A DNA stretch of 64,000 nt, taken from the NCBI RefSeq assembly GCF_000292525.1, contig NZ_AEYF01000044.1, forward strand, positions 496,001-560,000, written 5' to 3'. The notes beneath the pieces are model-generated. The model ran no database searches, was not told the origin of the DNA, and saw nothing but the letters and a program-made list of their open reading frames with translations. The position numbers and the translations under genes are program-made. Below, in pieces: positions 17,733-26,869 of the stretch. The number at the start of each line of letters is the position of its first letter. Positions within the stretch are counted from its first letter, which is position 1. Source of the stretch: Rhizobium sp. CCGE 510 (GTDB lineage: Bacteria > Pseudomonadota > Alphaproteobacteria > Rhizobiales > Rhizobiaceae).

Positions 17733-17858
17733 GAACCTCTCGAACCCGCGCTGATGATATTTCCCGAAAGTAAGTCAAACTCGCAGCCGTGGCAAAAGGG
17801 AATTTGCAAATGGGCGCCGCCAATCGTAGAAGCGGTCAACAAACCCCAGGAGATAAGA

Positions 17859-18578
17859 ATGCGGCCTTCAGGCAGAAAAATCGACCAGATGCGCAAGGTC
17901 TCGTTCGAGCGCAATTTTTCCAAGCATGCGGAAGGCTCGTGCCTGGTGAAGTTCGGCGATACGCATGTGCTCTGCACGGCCAGCCTCGAAGAAAAGACAC
18001 CGCCATGGCTGCGCAATTCCGGCAAGGGCTGGGTCACGGCCGAATACGGCATGCTGCCGCGGGCGACCGGCGAGCGCATGAAGCGCGAGGCCGCCGCCGG
18101 CAAACAGGGCGGCCGCACCCAGGAAATCCAGCGGCTGATCGGCCGGTCGCTGCGCGCCGTCGTCGACCTGCAGGCGCTCGGCGAACGGCAGATCACACTT
18201 GATTGCGACGTCATCCAGGCCGATGGCGGGACCCGGACGGCTTCGATCACCGGCGGCTGGATTGCGCTTTACGACTGCCTGAAATGGATGGAAAGCCGCA
18301 ACATGATCAAGGTCGACCGGGTCCTGAAGGATCATGTCGCCGCCATCTCCTGCGGTATCTTCGCCAGCCAGCCGGTGATTGATCTCGATTACCTCGAGGA
18401 TTCCTCGGCCGAGACCGATGCCAACTTCGTGATGACCGGCACCGGCGGGATCGTCGAGATCCAGGGCACCGCCGAAGGTACACCGTTCAGCGAGGGCGAA
18501 TTCACCTCGCTGATGCAGCTTGCCAGAAACGGCATCGGCGAACTCGTCGCGCTGCAGAAGCAAGCCGTCGAAGGATGA
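17859..18578 (+). CDS. rph: Ribonuclease PH
   Basis: Phosphorolytic 3'-5' exoribonuclease that trims tRNA 3' ends. MRPSGRKIDQMRKVSFERNF is the typical N-terminus; GKGWVTAEYGMLPRATGER, GRTQEIQRLIGRSLRAV and CDVIQADGGTRTASITG are the conserved phosphate- and RNA-binding blocks. Length is 239 residues. ATG 17859 follows an AGGAG site; the much longer open frame upstream is antisense to hrcA. The stop overlaps the VOC gene start. Confidence 0.97.
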   Translation: MRPSGRKIDQMRKVSFERNFSKHAEGSCLVKFGDTHVLCTASLEEKTPPWLRNSGKGWVTAEYGMLPRATGERMKREAAAGKQGGRTQEIQRLIGRSLRAVVDLQALGERQITLDCDVIQADGGTRTASITGGWIALYDCLKWMESRNMIKVDRVLKDHVAAISCGIFASQPVIDLDYLEDSSAETDANFVMTGTGGIVEIQGTAEGTPFSEGEFTSLMQLARNGIGELVALQKQAVEG

Positions 18579-18991
18579 ACTCCATGCTGGAAGGCATGTT
18601 GGAAACGGCGCTCTATGCACGCGATCTCGACCAGGCCGAGGCGTTTTACGAAGACGTTCTCGGACTCGAAAAGATCACCCGCGCCGCCAACCGGCATGTC
18701 TTCTTCCGCTGCGGCCCCGGCGTTCTCCTGATCTTCAATCCCGAGGAAACGGTGAAGCCGCCGGCGTCTGACGCGCTGCAGGTGCCGCCGCATGGCACGA
18801 CCGGACAGGGCCATGCCTGCTTTCGGGTGTCCGGCCGCAACATCGACGCGATGACTGAGCGGCTGAAAGCGGCCGGTGTGGCGATCGAATCCGAAGTGCA
18901 CTGGCCGAATGGCGGCCGCTCGATCTATTTCCGCGATCCTGAGGGTAACAGCCTGGAATGCGCGGAGGCGAAAATCTGGGGCATCGAATAG
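18575..18991 (+). CDS. VOC/glyoxalase-superfamily protein
   Basis: Single vicinal-oxygen-chelate domain protein of 138 residues (ALYARDLDQAEAFYEDVLGLEK start, GRSIYFRDPEGNSLECAE end). Candidate metal ligands are the histidine in GQGHACFRV and the glutamate in SLECAE. Enzymatic role unknown; members range from glyoxalases to resistance proteins. It overlaps rph by four bases and precedes rdgB by nine, so it is a coupled member of a tRNA/nucleotide-quality operon. Confidence 0.85.
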   Translation: MNSMLEGMLETALYARDLDQAEAFYEDVLGLEKITRAANRHVFFRCGPGVLLIFNPEETVKPPASDALQVPPHGTTGQGHACFRVSGRNIDAMTERLKAAGVAIESEVHWPNGGRSIYFRDPEGNSLECAEAKIWGIE

Positions 18992-19000
18992 GATATCTGA

Positions 19001-19645
19001 ATGCGCAAGCTCGAAACGAAGACCATCGTCGTCGCCAGCCACAATGCCGGCAAGATCCGCGAGATCCAGGAATTGATCGGACCGCTCGGCTTCACCGCCA
19101 AATCGGCCGCCGAGCTGAACTTCGTCGAACCTGAGGAAACCGGCACCAGCTTCGAGGAAAATGCGACGATCAAGGCCATCGCCTCGGCCAACGCCGCCGG
19201 CATGCCGGCGCTTTCGGACGATTCCGGGCTGGTCGTCGATGCGCTGGACGGCGACCCCGGTGTCTACACCGCCAATTGGGCCGAGACATCAGACGGCACG
19301 CGCGATTTCGACATGGCGATGGCGAAGGTGGAGAACGCGCTGCAGGATGCCGGCGCGACCAAGCCCGAACAGCGTACTGCGCGTTTCGTCAGCGTACTCT
19401 GCCTTGCCTGGCCGGACGGTCACACGGAGCTGTTTCGCGGCGAGGTGGAAGGCAGCGTCGCCTGGCCGCCGCGCGGCGCCCAGGGCTTCGGCTACGATCC
19501 GGTCTTCCAGCCCGAGGGTTACGACATCACCTTCGGGGAAATGAGCAGCGAGGAAAAACACGGCTGGAGCGTCGGCAAGCCGCAGGCGCTGTCGCACCGG
19601 GCTCGCGCCTTCAAACTCTTTGTCGAAACCTGCCTGGAGGCATAG
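19001..19645 (+). CDS. rdgB: Non-canonical purine NTP pyrophosphatase (HAM1/RdgB)
   Basis: Hydrolyses dITP, dXTP and related NTPs to monophosphates, keeping them out of DNA. Motifs seen are VVASHNAGKIREIQ (substrate and phosphate binding), ALSDDSGLVVDAL (catalytic Asp), GFGYDPVFQPEGY and SHRARAF. Length of 214 residues is normal. The order rph-rdgB-hemW is conserved in alphaproteobacteria, here with a VOC gene inserted. Confidence 0.96.
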   Translation: MRKLETKTIVVASHNAGKIREIQELIGPLGFTAKSAAELNFVEPEETGTSFEENATIKAIASANAAGMPALSDDSGLVVDALDGDPGVYTANWAETSDGTRDFDMAMAKVENALQDAGATKPEQRTARFVSVLCLAWPDGHTELFRGEVEGSVAWPPRGAQGFGYDPVFQPEGYDITFGEMSSEEKHGWSVGKPQALSHRARAFKLFVETCLEA

Positions 19646-19654
19646 GATCACTCC

Positions 19655-20857
19655 GTGGACAATTTCGACACGCCAAGCCTTTCGCGCGACGCTGCACTGC
19701 TGCCCGATACCGGCGAGCCCGGCTTCGGCGTCTATGTGCATTGGCCCTTCTGCGCGGCGAAGTGTCCCTATTGCGACTTCAACAGCCATGTGCGCCACCA
19801 GCCGGTCGATCAGGAGCGCTTTACATCAGCCTTCCTGAGGGAGATGGCGACCGTGCGGGCGATGAGCGGGACGAAGACGGTGACGAGCATCTTCCTCGGC
19901 GGCGGCACGCCCTCGCTGATGAAACCGGAAACGGTCTCCGCCATTCTCGACGGCATTGCGCGGCACTGGCATGTGCCCGCCGGCATCGAGATCACCATGG
20001 AGGCCAATCCTTCGAGCGTCGAAGCCGAACGCTTCCGCGGCTACCGGGCGGCCGGCGTCAATCGCGTCTCGCTCGGCGTGCAGGCGCTGAATGACCGGGA
20101 TCTAAAATTCCTCGGCCGGCTGCATGACGTCGCCGATGCGCTGAAGGCGATCCGGCTGGCGCGCGACATTTTTCCGCGCATGTCGTTCGATCTGATTTAC
20201 GCCCGACCAGACCAGACGGTCGAGGAATGGGAAAAGGAGCTGAGGCAAGCGATCTCCTATGCGGTCGACCATCTTTCGCTCTATCAGTTGACCATCGAGG
20301 AAGGCACGCCCTTCTACGGCCTGCATAAATCAGGCAAGCTGGTCGTGCCGGATGGCGAGCAATCGGCAGTGCTCTACGAGGCGACGCAGGAGATCACCGC
20401 GCGCGAGGGCATGCCCGCCTATGAGGTTTCCAACCATGCCCGGCCGGGTGCCGAAAGCCGGCATAACCTGACCTATTGGCGCTACGGCGACTATGCCGGT
20501 ATCGGCCCGGGCGCCCACGGCCGACTGACGCGTGGCCCGGAGAAGCTCGCGACGGCGACCGAGCGCAAGCCGGAAGCCTGGCTCGACATGGTCGAGCGCG
20601 ACGGTCACGGCATCCTCGACGAGGAGCGGCTCGGCTACGAGGAACAGTCCGACGAGTTGCTGCTGATGGGACTGCGGCTCAGGGAGGGCGTCGATCTTGC
20701 CCGTTGGCAGCAGCTTTCCGGCCGCGATCTCGACCCGAAACGCGAGGAATTCCTGCTCGAACACAAATTCGTCGAGCGGATCGGCAATTCGCGCCTGCGC
20801 TGCACCCCGTCCGGCATGCTGATCCTCGATTCCGTCGTCGCCGATCTCGCCTGCTGA
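19655..20857 (+). CDS. hemW: HemW, radical-SAM heme chaperone-like protein
   Basis: Formerly annotated as oxygen-independent coproporphyrinogen III oxidase-like. The radical SAM motif is CAAKCPYCDF, with the preceding VYVHWPF strand. Family blocks FLGGGTPSL, MEANPSS and RVSLGVQAL follow. The absence of the extra cysteine-rich N-terminus of true HemN favours HemW, a heme-delivery protein. GTG start at 19655, ten bases after rdgB. Length is 400 residues. Confidence 0.93.
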   Translation: MDNFDTPSLSRDAALLPDTGEPGFGVYVHWPFCAAKCPYCDFNSHVRHQPVDQERFTSAFLREMATVRAMSGTKTVTSIFLGGGTPSLMKPETVSAILDGIARHWHVPAGIEITMEANPSSVEAERFRGYRAAGVNRVSLGVQALNDRDLKFLGRLHDVADALKAIRLARDIFPRMSFDLIYARPDQTVEEWEKELRQAISYAVDHLSLYQLTIEEGTPFYGLHKSGKLVVPDGEQSAVLYEATQEITAREGMPAYEVSNHARPGAESRHNLTYWRYGDYAGIGPGAHGRLTRGPEKLATATERKPEAWLDMVERDGHGILDEERLGYEEQSDELLLMGLRLREGVDLARWQQLSGRDLDPKREEFLLEHKFVERIGNSRLRCTPSGMLILDSVVADLAC

Positions 20858-20908
20858 CAACGGGTTGTTTCCAGCGCGGTCGACACCGCCCGCGCCGGAA
20901 AGCATATC

Positions 20909-21991
20909 TCAGCCGTGGCTGGTAGCGCCGGCCTTGAACAGGCTGCCGGTTGGCGTCTTCAGGAACATCTCCAGCGGAATATGCTCCTGGTGCAGGAAAC
21001 CGGTCGTCGGCAGCAGGCCGTCGCGGACCATTTCGATGACGGCAACGACGGAGGCCGACGTCGTCCAGGCGATCGCCGTGCGGCGCGCGCCGGCAATCTC
21101 GATCGGGTAATAGGCGCGCACGAACTCCTTGCGGCGCAGGCTGCCGTTCTCCATGCCTTCGGCGGCGACGTGGACATAGACGACATCGTCTTCCACAGGC
21201 GGCTTGGCATTGGTCAGGATCTCGCCGGCAAGCTTGCGCTTGTCGCGCATTAAAAGCTCGTGGAAGAAGAAATTCATCAACTCCATATGGCCGGGATACC
21301 GCATGGTCTTGTAATCGAGATTGTCGATCTTGCCGAGCATCGTGTCGCACATGGTGCCAAGACCGCCAGACGTCGTGAAGGCTTCGAGCTTGACGCCGCC
21401 GACATAGACGGTCTCGTGCCACTCCATCGGCGAGACGAGCTTGCGCACTCCGCCCTCGATGACCTCGCAATCGTTCAGATATTCGTTGACGACGCCCTCA
21501 GGCGACCAGTTGAAGGCGTAACCGAGAAGGCCCGTCGGATGCTGCGGCAGGGCGCCGACACGCATGCGGATCGAACGGCAGCGATCGAAGCCGTCGGCAA
21601 GACTTGCGCCGACGATGCCGACGAAACCCGGCGCCAGGCCGCATTGCGGCGCCATCAGGCCGCGGGCGGTCTTTGACAGTTCGATGATGAAATTGGTGGT
21701 GGGAACGTCTTCGGTCAGGTCGAAATAATGAATGCCGGCCAGGTGGGCGGCGCGCGCCAATTCGATGTTCAAATGATACGGCAGGCAGGAGAGCACCGCC
21801 TCGACGCTCGAGAGCAGTTCGCCGACCACCTGAGGATCGGAAATATCGCCGGTGCGGCACTTGAAGGGAACGTCGCTCAGCGGCAATTGCGCATCGACGC
21901 CGATGACCTCGAAGCCGCCTTCATGCAACAGCGTCGCCGCCAGCCGTCCGACCTTGCCCAGGCCGATTACGGCAATCTTTCTAAAACTCAT
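20909..21991 (-). CDS. Saccharopine dehydrogenase-like oxidoreductase
   Basis: NAD(P)-binding Rossmann protein of 360 residues (KIAVIGLGKVGRLAATLLHEGGF), followed by a saccharopine dehydrogenase C-domain. Conserved pieces include LSCLPYHLNIELARAAHLAGIHYFDLTED and APQCGLAPGFVGIVGASLADGF. Relatives act on saccharopine, lysine or carboxynorspermidine; the substrate here cannot be read. It is convergent with hemW and monocistronic by context, with no lysine pathway gene nearby. Confidence 0.85.
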   Translation of the reverse strand: MSFRKIAVIGLGKVGRLAATLLHEGGFEVIGVDAQLPLSDVPFKCRTGDISDPQVVGELLSSVEAVLSCLPYHLNIELARAAHLAGIHYFDLTEDVPTTNFIIELSKTARGLMAPQCGLAPGFVGIVGASLADGFDRCRSIRMRVGALPQHPTGLLGYAFNWSPEGVVNEYLNDCEVIEGGVRKLVSPMEWHETVYVGGVKLEAFTTSGGLGTMCDTMLGKIDNLDYKTMRYPGHMELMNFFFHELLMRDKRKLAGEILTNAKPPVEDDVVYVHVAAEGMENGSLRRKEFVRAYYPIEIAGARRTAIAWTTSASVVAVIEMVRDGLLPTTGFLHQEHIPLEMFLKTPTGSLFKAGATSHG

Positions 21992-22100
21992 TCACTATCC
22001 TCCCATGCGCCCTCTCGGCGCTTCAGTCCTTGTCCGACGCACGCCGCTCCAAATCGGACATGCGCGGGATGGCCGGAGGTATAGAATAAAAAGCTTATAA

Positions 22101-22130
22101 AGCAAAACGGCCGGAATCGCTTCCAGCCGT
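22101..22130 (-). terminator. Rho-independent terminator of dnaA
   Basis: On the minus strand ACGGCTGGAA, GCGA loop, TTCCGGCCGT (22107-22130) is followed by TTTGCTTT. One G-T pair lies in the ten-base stem. It begins 24 bases after the dnaA stop. Confidence 0.88.
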
Positions 22131-22154
22131 CCAAGTTCTCCGAAAATCGGGTGG

Positions 22155-23705
22155 TTATTCGTTGATCAGCCGCTTGAGAAGCTCGACTTCGTGCGAAAGC
22201 TTGTTGTCGCCCGAAATCAGCTCCTCGATCTTGCGCACGGCATGCAGCACGGTCGTGTGATCGCGCCCGCCGAAACGGCGGCCGATCTCAGGGAAGGAGC
22301 GCGGCGTCAGCGTCTTCGCCAGATACATGGCGATCTGGCGCGGCTTGACGATGACGCGGGTGCGGCGGTTCGAAACCAGTTCCTGACGCGAGACGTTGTA
22401 GTGCCTGGCGACGATGCGCTGGATGTCCTCGATGCGCACACGGCGGGGCTCGCCCGAGCCAACGAGATGGGCAAGCAGCTCGTCGACGCGCTCGATCGAC
22501 AGGTTCGGCTCGAAGGAGCGCCGGAAGACCAGCTGGTTGAAAGCGCCTTCGAGTTCGCGGCCGCTGGCCGTGACGTTGCGGGCGACGTGCTGGAGCAGGT
22601 CGGCCGGAATTTCCAGCGACGGATCTTCAAGCCGGGCGGCAGCGAGGCGACGCTTGAGGATTTCGAGACGCATCTCGTAATCCGGCGCGTCGAATTCGAT
22701 CGCGACACCGCCCTGCAGGCGCGAGCGGACACGTGGGTCGAGCGATTCCAGCTCCCAGGGCGCCCTGTCGGCGGCGACGACCACCTGCTTGGCGCTGTCG
22801 AGCAGCATGTTGAGGAGATGGCAGAATTCATGCTGGATCATCTTGCCCTGCAGGAACTGCATGTCGTCGATGATCAGCAGATCGATGTTGCGCAGCGAAT
22901 CCTTCAACGTCAGCGCATCATTGTCGCGGATCGCGGTGGCGAAGCGCCACATGAAATATTCGGCCGTCAGATAGACGACGCGCAGAGCCCGCGGGTTCTG
23001 CACTGCCGCATTGGCAATTGCCTGCAACAGATGGGTCTTGCCGAGGCCGACCGTCGAATGGATGAAGAGCGGGTTGAAGCGCACGGCGCCGGAACCGGCT
23101 TCGGCGATCGTCTTCGCCGCTGCAAGTGCTACGCGGTTCGAGCTGCCTTCGACGAAGGTGTCGAAGGTGAAGCGGCTGTCGAGCGGCGAACCAAAGAGCG
23201 GTGATCCAAAGCTTGCGGGCCTTGCCGCAGCAACTGAGGAAACCGCCTGCTGGACGGCCTGGCCGGCCGGCTGGGCACTTGCGGGACGGCGCGCCTGGGG
23301 CGCAGCGACCGGCTCGGGCTGAGCCGCCTCATCGAGCGCCTTCGTGCCGTTGCGCGTTGCCGTGCGCACCAGGACTTCGATCTTCAGGATTTCCGGATCC
23401 TCGGCCTGGAACAGACCGGTGATGAGATCGAGATAACGATTGTTGATCCATGACTTCAGGAAGGTGGTGGGAACCGAGAGGCGCACCACGCTCTTCGATA
23501 CCGAATGCAGCTTCAGCCTGGCGAACCAGCTGGCATAGACGTCAGGACCAACCTGAGCCTTCAAGCGCGCGCTGACGCGCTCAAACAGGATGCTGTGCTT
23601 GATTTCCGCCTTTGCTTCTCCCACTTCGAGGCGAATGGAGCCAAACGTCTGCGGTGCCACATCCCCATTGTCGGGACCGCCCGTCGTCATCGTATTCATC
23701 TGCAT
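22155..23705 (-). CDS. dnaA: Chromosomal replication initiator DnaA
   Basis: AAA+ initiator of 516 residues. Domain I is near the N-terminus (FERVSARLKAQVGPDVYASWFARLKL), a proline/alanine-rich linker follows, and the AAA+ core has Walker A in VGLGKTHLLQAIANA and Walker B in LLIIDDMQFLQGK. Domain IV has the DNA-binding signature GGRDHTTVLHAVRKIEEL. ATG 23705 is preceded by AAAGGCGG, so the GTG at 23726 seen upstream is not needed. It is transcribed away from rpsT. A long upstream region with clustered GANTC sites suggests methylation-linked control. Confidence 0.98.
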   Translation of the reverse strand: MQMNTMTTGGPDNGDVAPQTFGSIRLEVGEAKAEIKHSILFERVSARLKAQVGPDVYASWFARLKLHSVSKSVVRLSVPTTFLKSWINNRYLDLITGLFQAEDPEILKIEVLVRTATRNGTKALDEAAQPEPVAAPQARRPASAQPAGQAVQQAVSSVAAARPASFGSPLFGSPLDSRFTFDTFVEGSSNRVALAAAKTIAEAGSGAVRFNPLFIHSTVGLGKTHLLQAIANAAVQNPRALRVVYLTAEYFMWRFATAIRDNDALTLKDSLRNIDLLIIDDMQFLQGKMIQHEFCHLLNMLLDSAKQVVVAADRAPWELESLDPRVRSRLQGGVAIEFDAPDYEMRLEILKRRLAAARLEDPSLEIPADLLQHVARNVTASGRELEGAFNQLVFRRSFEPNLSIERVDELLAHLVGSGEPRRVRIEDIQRIVARHYNVSRQELVSNRRTRVIVKPRQIAMYLAKTLTPRSFPEIGRRFGGRDHTTVLHAVRKIEELISGDNKLSHEVELLKRLINE

Positions 23706-24506
23706 AATGCCGCCTTTCAATTCCACCGGGCGGCTTCCGCTAAAATAGCCGCCCGATCATTCCCCGCTTTGGCGGGCTAACGGCATCCTCATGAAGCCGC
23801 TTTACCTGCCGGTTCACTCAAACACTGCCCCCGAAGGGACCGGCACAAAATTCCGTTGCAGGGACCGCATTCATGCGGCAACCTTCATCGGCATTCCGTG
23901 CCAGGCTGGCGGTCAATCCTCGTTTTCGACCGATCAGCCCGAACGCAATATTACTTTAACCTTCCCCGGCGGCCTCGCCTTAAACGTGTGGCCACTGAAG
24001 GCACAAAACATCCCTGCCCGTAACAGCCACGTTACGGCCCAAATCCGTCGAGTGCTTGAAAAAACGGAAGCGCAAAGCTCCGTAACAAATGGCACGAACC
24101 AATCGCCCTGCCGACGTGGCAGTTAAGACCGAGCCTCTGCAGGTGATGTCCGCGCCCTTTGTTGGAGGCCATTTAGGCAGGATCAAAAGGCAATATCAAC
24201 GATGAATTTTACGCAAAATTAACAAGCGGCCATTGACTCCGCCTGCCCTTTTCGGGCGTCACACCAGCGTCAAAAAAGAATCGCTTTTGAATCAAGGAGA
24301 TTCCCCGTTCGGGCTATTTTGACACGCAGGGAAAGAAAAAAAATAATAATCTTCTTGACTCCCCCCTGGTCCCGGAAGCGTGGGGCAGAGTCGCGTAGCG
24401 TGAAAGCATCCTTGCGCAAGTCTTTGTTTTTAAACAATTTTTCCTGTCATGGTGCTGACACGAAACGGCCGCAAGATTAACCATACAGGGTCTGATCAGC
24501 GGAATC
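23706..24506. other. Long dnaA upstream region (dnaA-rpsT spacer)
   Basis: About 800 bases with no convincing gene. It is less GC-rich than its surroundings from 24180 to 24510, with an A-rich tract near 24340-24350. I found no good match to the DnaA box TTATCCACA, so there is no support for an origin here. It should hold the dnaA promoter(s); no single -35/-10 pair stood out. Confidence 0.7.
24235..24392. promoter_or_regulatory. Cluster of five CcrM (GANTC) methylation sites upstream of dnaA
   Basis: GANTC occurs at 24235-24239, 24278-24282, 24289-24293, 24357-24361 and 24388-24392, with a sixth at 24502-24506. A random expectation is about one per 256 bases. In Caulobacter GANTC methylation controls dnaA transcription; an equivalent role here is inferred. 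Confidence 0.6.
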
Positions 24507-24534
24507 GAAAAAGCCCGGTAAAATTACCGGGCTA
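24507..24534 (-). terminator. Rho-independent terminator of rpsT
   Basis: On the minus strand TAGCCCGGTAA, short loop, TTACCGGGCT is followed by TTTTTCG. Nine-base stem, about 30 bases after the rpsT stop. Confidence 0.93.
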
Positions 24535-24563
24535 ATCATAACGAGGAAGTCGTTAATGGAAGA

Positions 24564-24842
24564 TTACGCGGTCGCAGTGACCGAAAGAGCCTTCACACGA
24601 GCGGCCAAACGCGAAACCTTGCGCGATGCCGTGTTGGCGTGCAGCACGCCCTTGCTGGCGGCGCGAGCAAGCTCGGGCTGAGCAGCCAGGAAAGCTTCCT
24701 TCGCCTTGGCGGCGTCACCGGATGCGATGGCCTCTTCGACCTGGCGAACGAAAGTACGAACGCGCGAGCGACGAGCCTTATTGACGTCGGTACGGCGGGC
24801 GATCTTGCGGGTCGCTTTTTTCGCCGAAGTTGTATTGGCCAT
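24564..24842 (-). CDS. rpsT: 30S ribosomal protein S20
   Basis: Small basic ribosomal protein of 92 codons or fewer, starting MANTTSAKKATRKIARRTDVNKARRSR in short segments typical of S20, with the C-terminal GVLHANTASRKVSRLAARVKAL block. ATG 24842 is chosen because the family starts MANTxSAKK; the in-frame extension to 24869 is rejected. It lies upstream of dnaA on the same strand, separated by a terminator and about 800 bases. Confidence 0.96.
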   Translation of the reverse strand: MANTTSAKKATRKIARRTDVNKARRSRVRTFVRQVEEAIASGDAAKAKEAFLAAQPELARAASKGVLHANTASRKVSRLAARVKALSVTATA

Positions 24843-25033
24843 GGATGCCTCTCTCAAGAATTCGAACAAACTCCGCCATTACCGCGGGCCCTGCGGCCAC
24901 AAAATCCAGCAATGCGGGAGCAATCGCGGAAAACCAAACCGGCTTTCCGAACCGTGGGCGGGCATATAACTCTAAAGCCGGCCCACGTCAACGCGGATTT
25001 TCAAGCTTTGCGGCTGGAACCATCTAAAAGCAT

Positions 25034-25807
25034 TCAACGGTGCGTAAAAGCCGGTTTGCGCTTTTCGACGAAGGCCGCCATGCCTTCCTTCTGGTCGTCG
25101 GTAGCAAAGAGACTGTGAAACAGCCGCCGTTCGAAGCGAAGCCCCTCCTCCAGCGTCGTCTCGAATGCACGGTTGACCGCCTCCTTGGCCATCAAGACCG
25201 AGGGGCGCGACAGCGAGGCGATCTTTTCGGCCGCGGCTAGCGCCTCGTCGAGCAGACGCTCGGGCGCCACCACACGCGAAACGAGTCCCGATCGTTCGGC
25301 CTCGGCCGCATCCATCATCCGGCCGGTCAGGACGAGGTCCATCGCCTTCGCCTTGCCGACGGCACGCGTCAGCCGCTGCGAGCCGCCCATGCCGGGAATG
25401 ACGCCGAGGGTGATTTCCGGCTGGCCGAACTTCGCCGTCTCCGCGGCGATGATGAAATCGCACATCATGGCGAGCTCGCAGCCGCCGCCGAGCGCAAACC
25501 CGCTGACGGCGGCGATCACCGGCTTGCGCGCCTTGGCAACTTCATCCCAGCCGCTGATGAAATCACTCTTATAGATATCGGCGAACTCAAGCGGCTGCAT
25601 CTCCTTGATATCGGCGCCGGCCGCAAAGGCGCGCTCGGAACCGGTGAGCACGATCGCGCCGACCGCCTCGTCGGCATGGAAGGCGGCATAGGCCTCTCTC
25701 AATTCCTTGAGGACGATGGAATTCAGCGCGTTCAGCGCCTGCGGTCGGTTCAGCGTGACGAGGCCGACATTGCCTCGGGTTTCGACGATCAGGGTTTCAT
25801 AGGCCAT
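25034..25807 (-). CDS. Enoyl-CoA hydratase
   Basis: Crotonase-fold enzyme of 257 residues that hydrates trans-2-enoyl-CoA in beta-oxidation. The oxyanion-hole sequences are AFAAGADIKEM and VSGFALGGGCELAMMCD; the two catalytic glutamates are expected in GCELAM and in FGQPEITLGVIPGMGGSQRL, both present. Related short-chain enzymes are called FadB1 or EchA. It lies 22 bases downstream of mutM on the same strand. Confidence 0.94.
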   Translation of the reverse strand: MAYETLIVETRGNVGLVTLNRPQALNALNSIVLKELREAYAAFHADEAVGAIVLTGSERAFAAGADIKEMQPLEFADIYKSDFISGWDEVAKARKPVIAAVSGFALGGGCELAMMCDFIIAAETAKFGQPEITLGVIPGMGGSQRLTRAVGKAKAMDLVLTGRMMDAAEAERSGLVSRVVAPERLLDEALAAAEKIASLSRPSVLMAKEAVNRAFETTLEEGLRFERRLFHSLFATDDQKEGMAAFVEKRKPAFTHR

Positions 25808-25829
25808 GCTGTTCTCCCGGTTCCGGATC

Positions 25830-26720
25830 TTACTTCTGGCAGGTGGCGCAATAGAACGTCGAGCGGCCGGCCTGGACTATGCGGGCGACCGTACCGCCGC
25901 AACCGGGCGTGCGGCAAGCCTGACCTTCGCGATCATAGACGGAGAAGGAATGCTGAAAATAGCCGAGCGATCCGTCGGTCTGGATATGATCGCGCAGCGA
26001 CGATCCACCGGCGGCGATCGCATCGGCGATGACGTCGCGGATTGCAGCGACGAGCAGGTCAAGCTGCTCCTTCGGCCGCCCGCCTGCCGTTACCAGCGTG
26101 CCGGCGGCGCGGATCGGCGAAAGATGGGCGCGCCACAGCGCCTCGCAGACATAGATATTGCCGAGGCCGGCGATGTTCTTCTGGTCGAGCAGCGCACTCT
26201 TCAATGGCTGCGCCTTGTTCCGGAAGCGCTCGGCGAGATAGGCGGCGCCAAGCTCGTTTCCGGTCGGCTCCGGGCCGAGATCACGGAAGAATGGATGGGC
26301 GGCAAGATCGGCGCGCCCCACCATATCCATGAAGCCGAAACGGCGCGGGTCGTTGTAGACGACGCGGCGAGGACCACCTTGACCTTCCAGATGAAAGACG
26401 ACGTGATCGTGCTTCTCGTCCTTCGAACGGGCATGATGGAATTCGCCCGGCGTGGCGGCTGCGGCGCCTTCCTCGATGCGGAAAGAACCGGACATGCCGA
26501 GATGGGAAATCAGCGTGTTGCCGTCGTCGAGATCGACCAGCAGATATTTGGCCCGGCGGCCAAGACTGACGATGGTGCGGCCGGAAACCCTGTCGGAAAA
26601 AGCCTCGGGAAAGGGGAAGCGCAGATCGCCGCGGCGCAGCTCCAGCCTGGCGATGCGGGCCCCCTCCATCGCCGGCGCCAGGCCGCGTTTCACCGTTTCG
26701 ACTTCTGGCAATTCCGGCAT
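25830..26720 (-). CDS. mutM: Formamidopyrimidine-DNA glycosylase MutM (Fpg)
   Basis: Base-excision repair enzyme that removes 8-oxoguanine and nicks the strand. The N-terminus MPELPEVETVKRGL supplies the catalytic proline after Met removal and the conserved glutamate. The C-terminal zinc finger is CRTPGCGGTVARIVQAGRSTFYCATCQK, with four cysteines. ATG 26720 is fixed by the MPELPE motif; the open frame continues ten codons upstream. Length is 296 residues. It is divergent from ubiE. Confidence 0.97.
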   Translation of the reverse strand: MPELPEVETVKRGLAPAMEGARIARLELRRGDLRFPFPEAFSDRVSGRTIVSLGRRAKYLLVDLDDGNTLISHLGMSGSFRIEEGAAAATPGEFHHARSKDEKHDHVVFHLEGQGGPRRVVYNDPRRFGFMDMVGRADLAAHPFFRDLGPEPTGNELGAAYLAERFRNKAQPLKSALLDQKNIAGLGNIYVCEALWRAHLSPIRAAGTLVTAGGRPKEQLDLLVAAIRDVIADAIAAGGSSLRDHIQTDGSLGYFQHSFSVYDREGQACRTPGCGGTVARIVQAGRSTFYCATCQK

Positions 26721-26869
26721 CTTAACCCATCTATATCTAACGTGTTTCAACCGAGGACGATGTGCGCTATAGCGCCAGTGTGCCGCGCAGAGTGCGGCCC
26801 TGTGATAACGTCGCGCGCGGTCTTTCGCTATGGCCGCCGCGCCCGAATCTTAAGGAATGGAGCAGCCTG

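Noticed and set aside
16476..17858. Long open frame of about 460 codons upstream of and in frame with rph
   Set aside because: It runs antisense to hrcA, which has full domain matches; RNase PH begins at 17859 behind an AGGAG site.
17733..17858. CIRCE operator between hrcA and rph
   Set aside because: No TTAGCACTC-N9-GAGTGCTAA pattern present.
23706..24506. Chromosomal origin next to dnaA
   Set aside because: No DnaA-box cluster was seen; in alphaproteobacteria the origin is usually at hemE, not dnaA.
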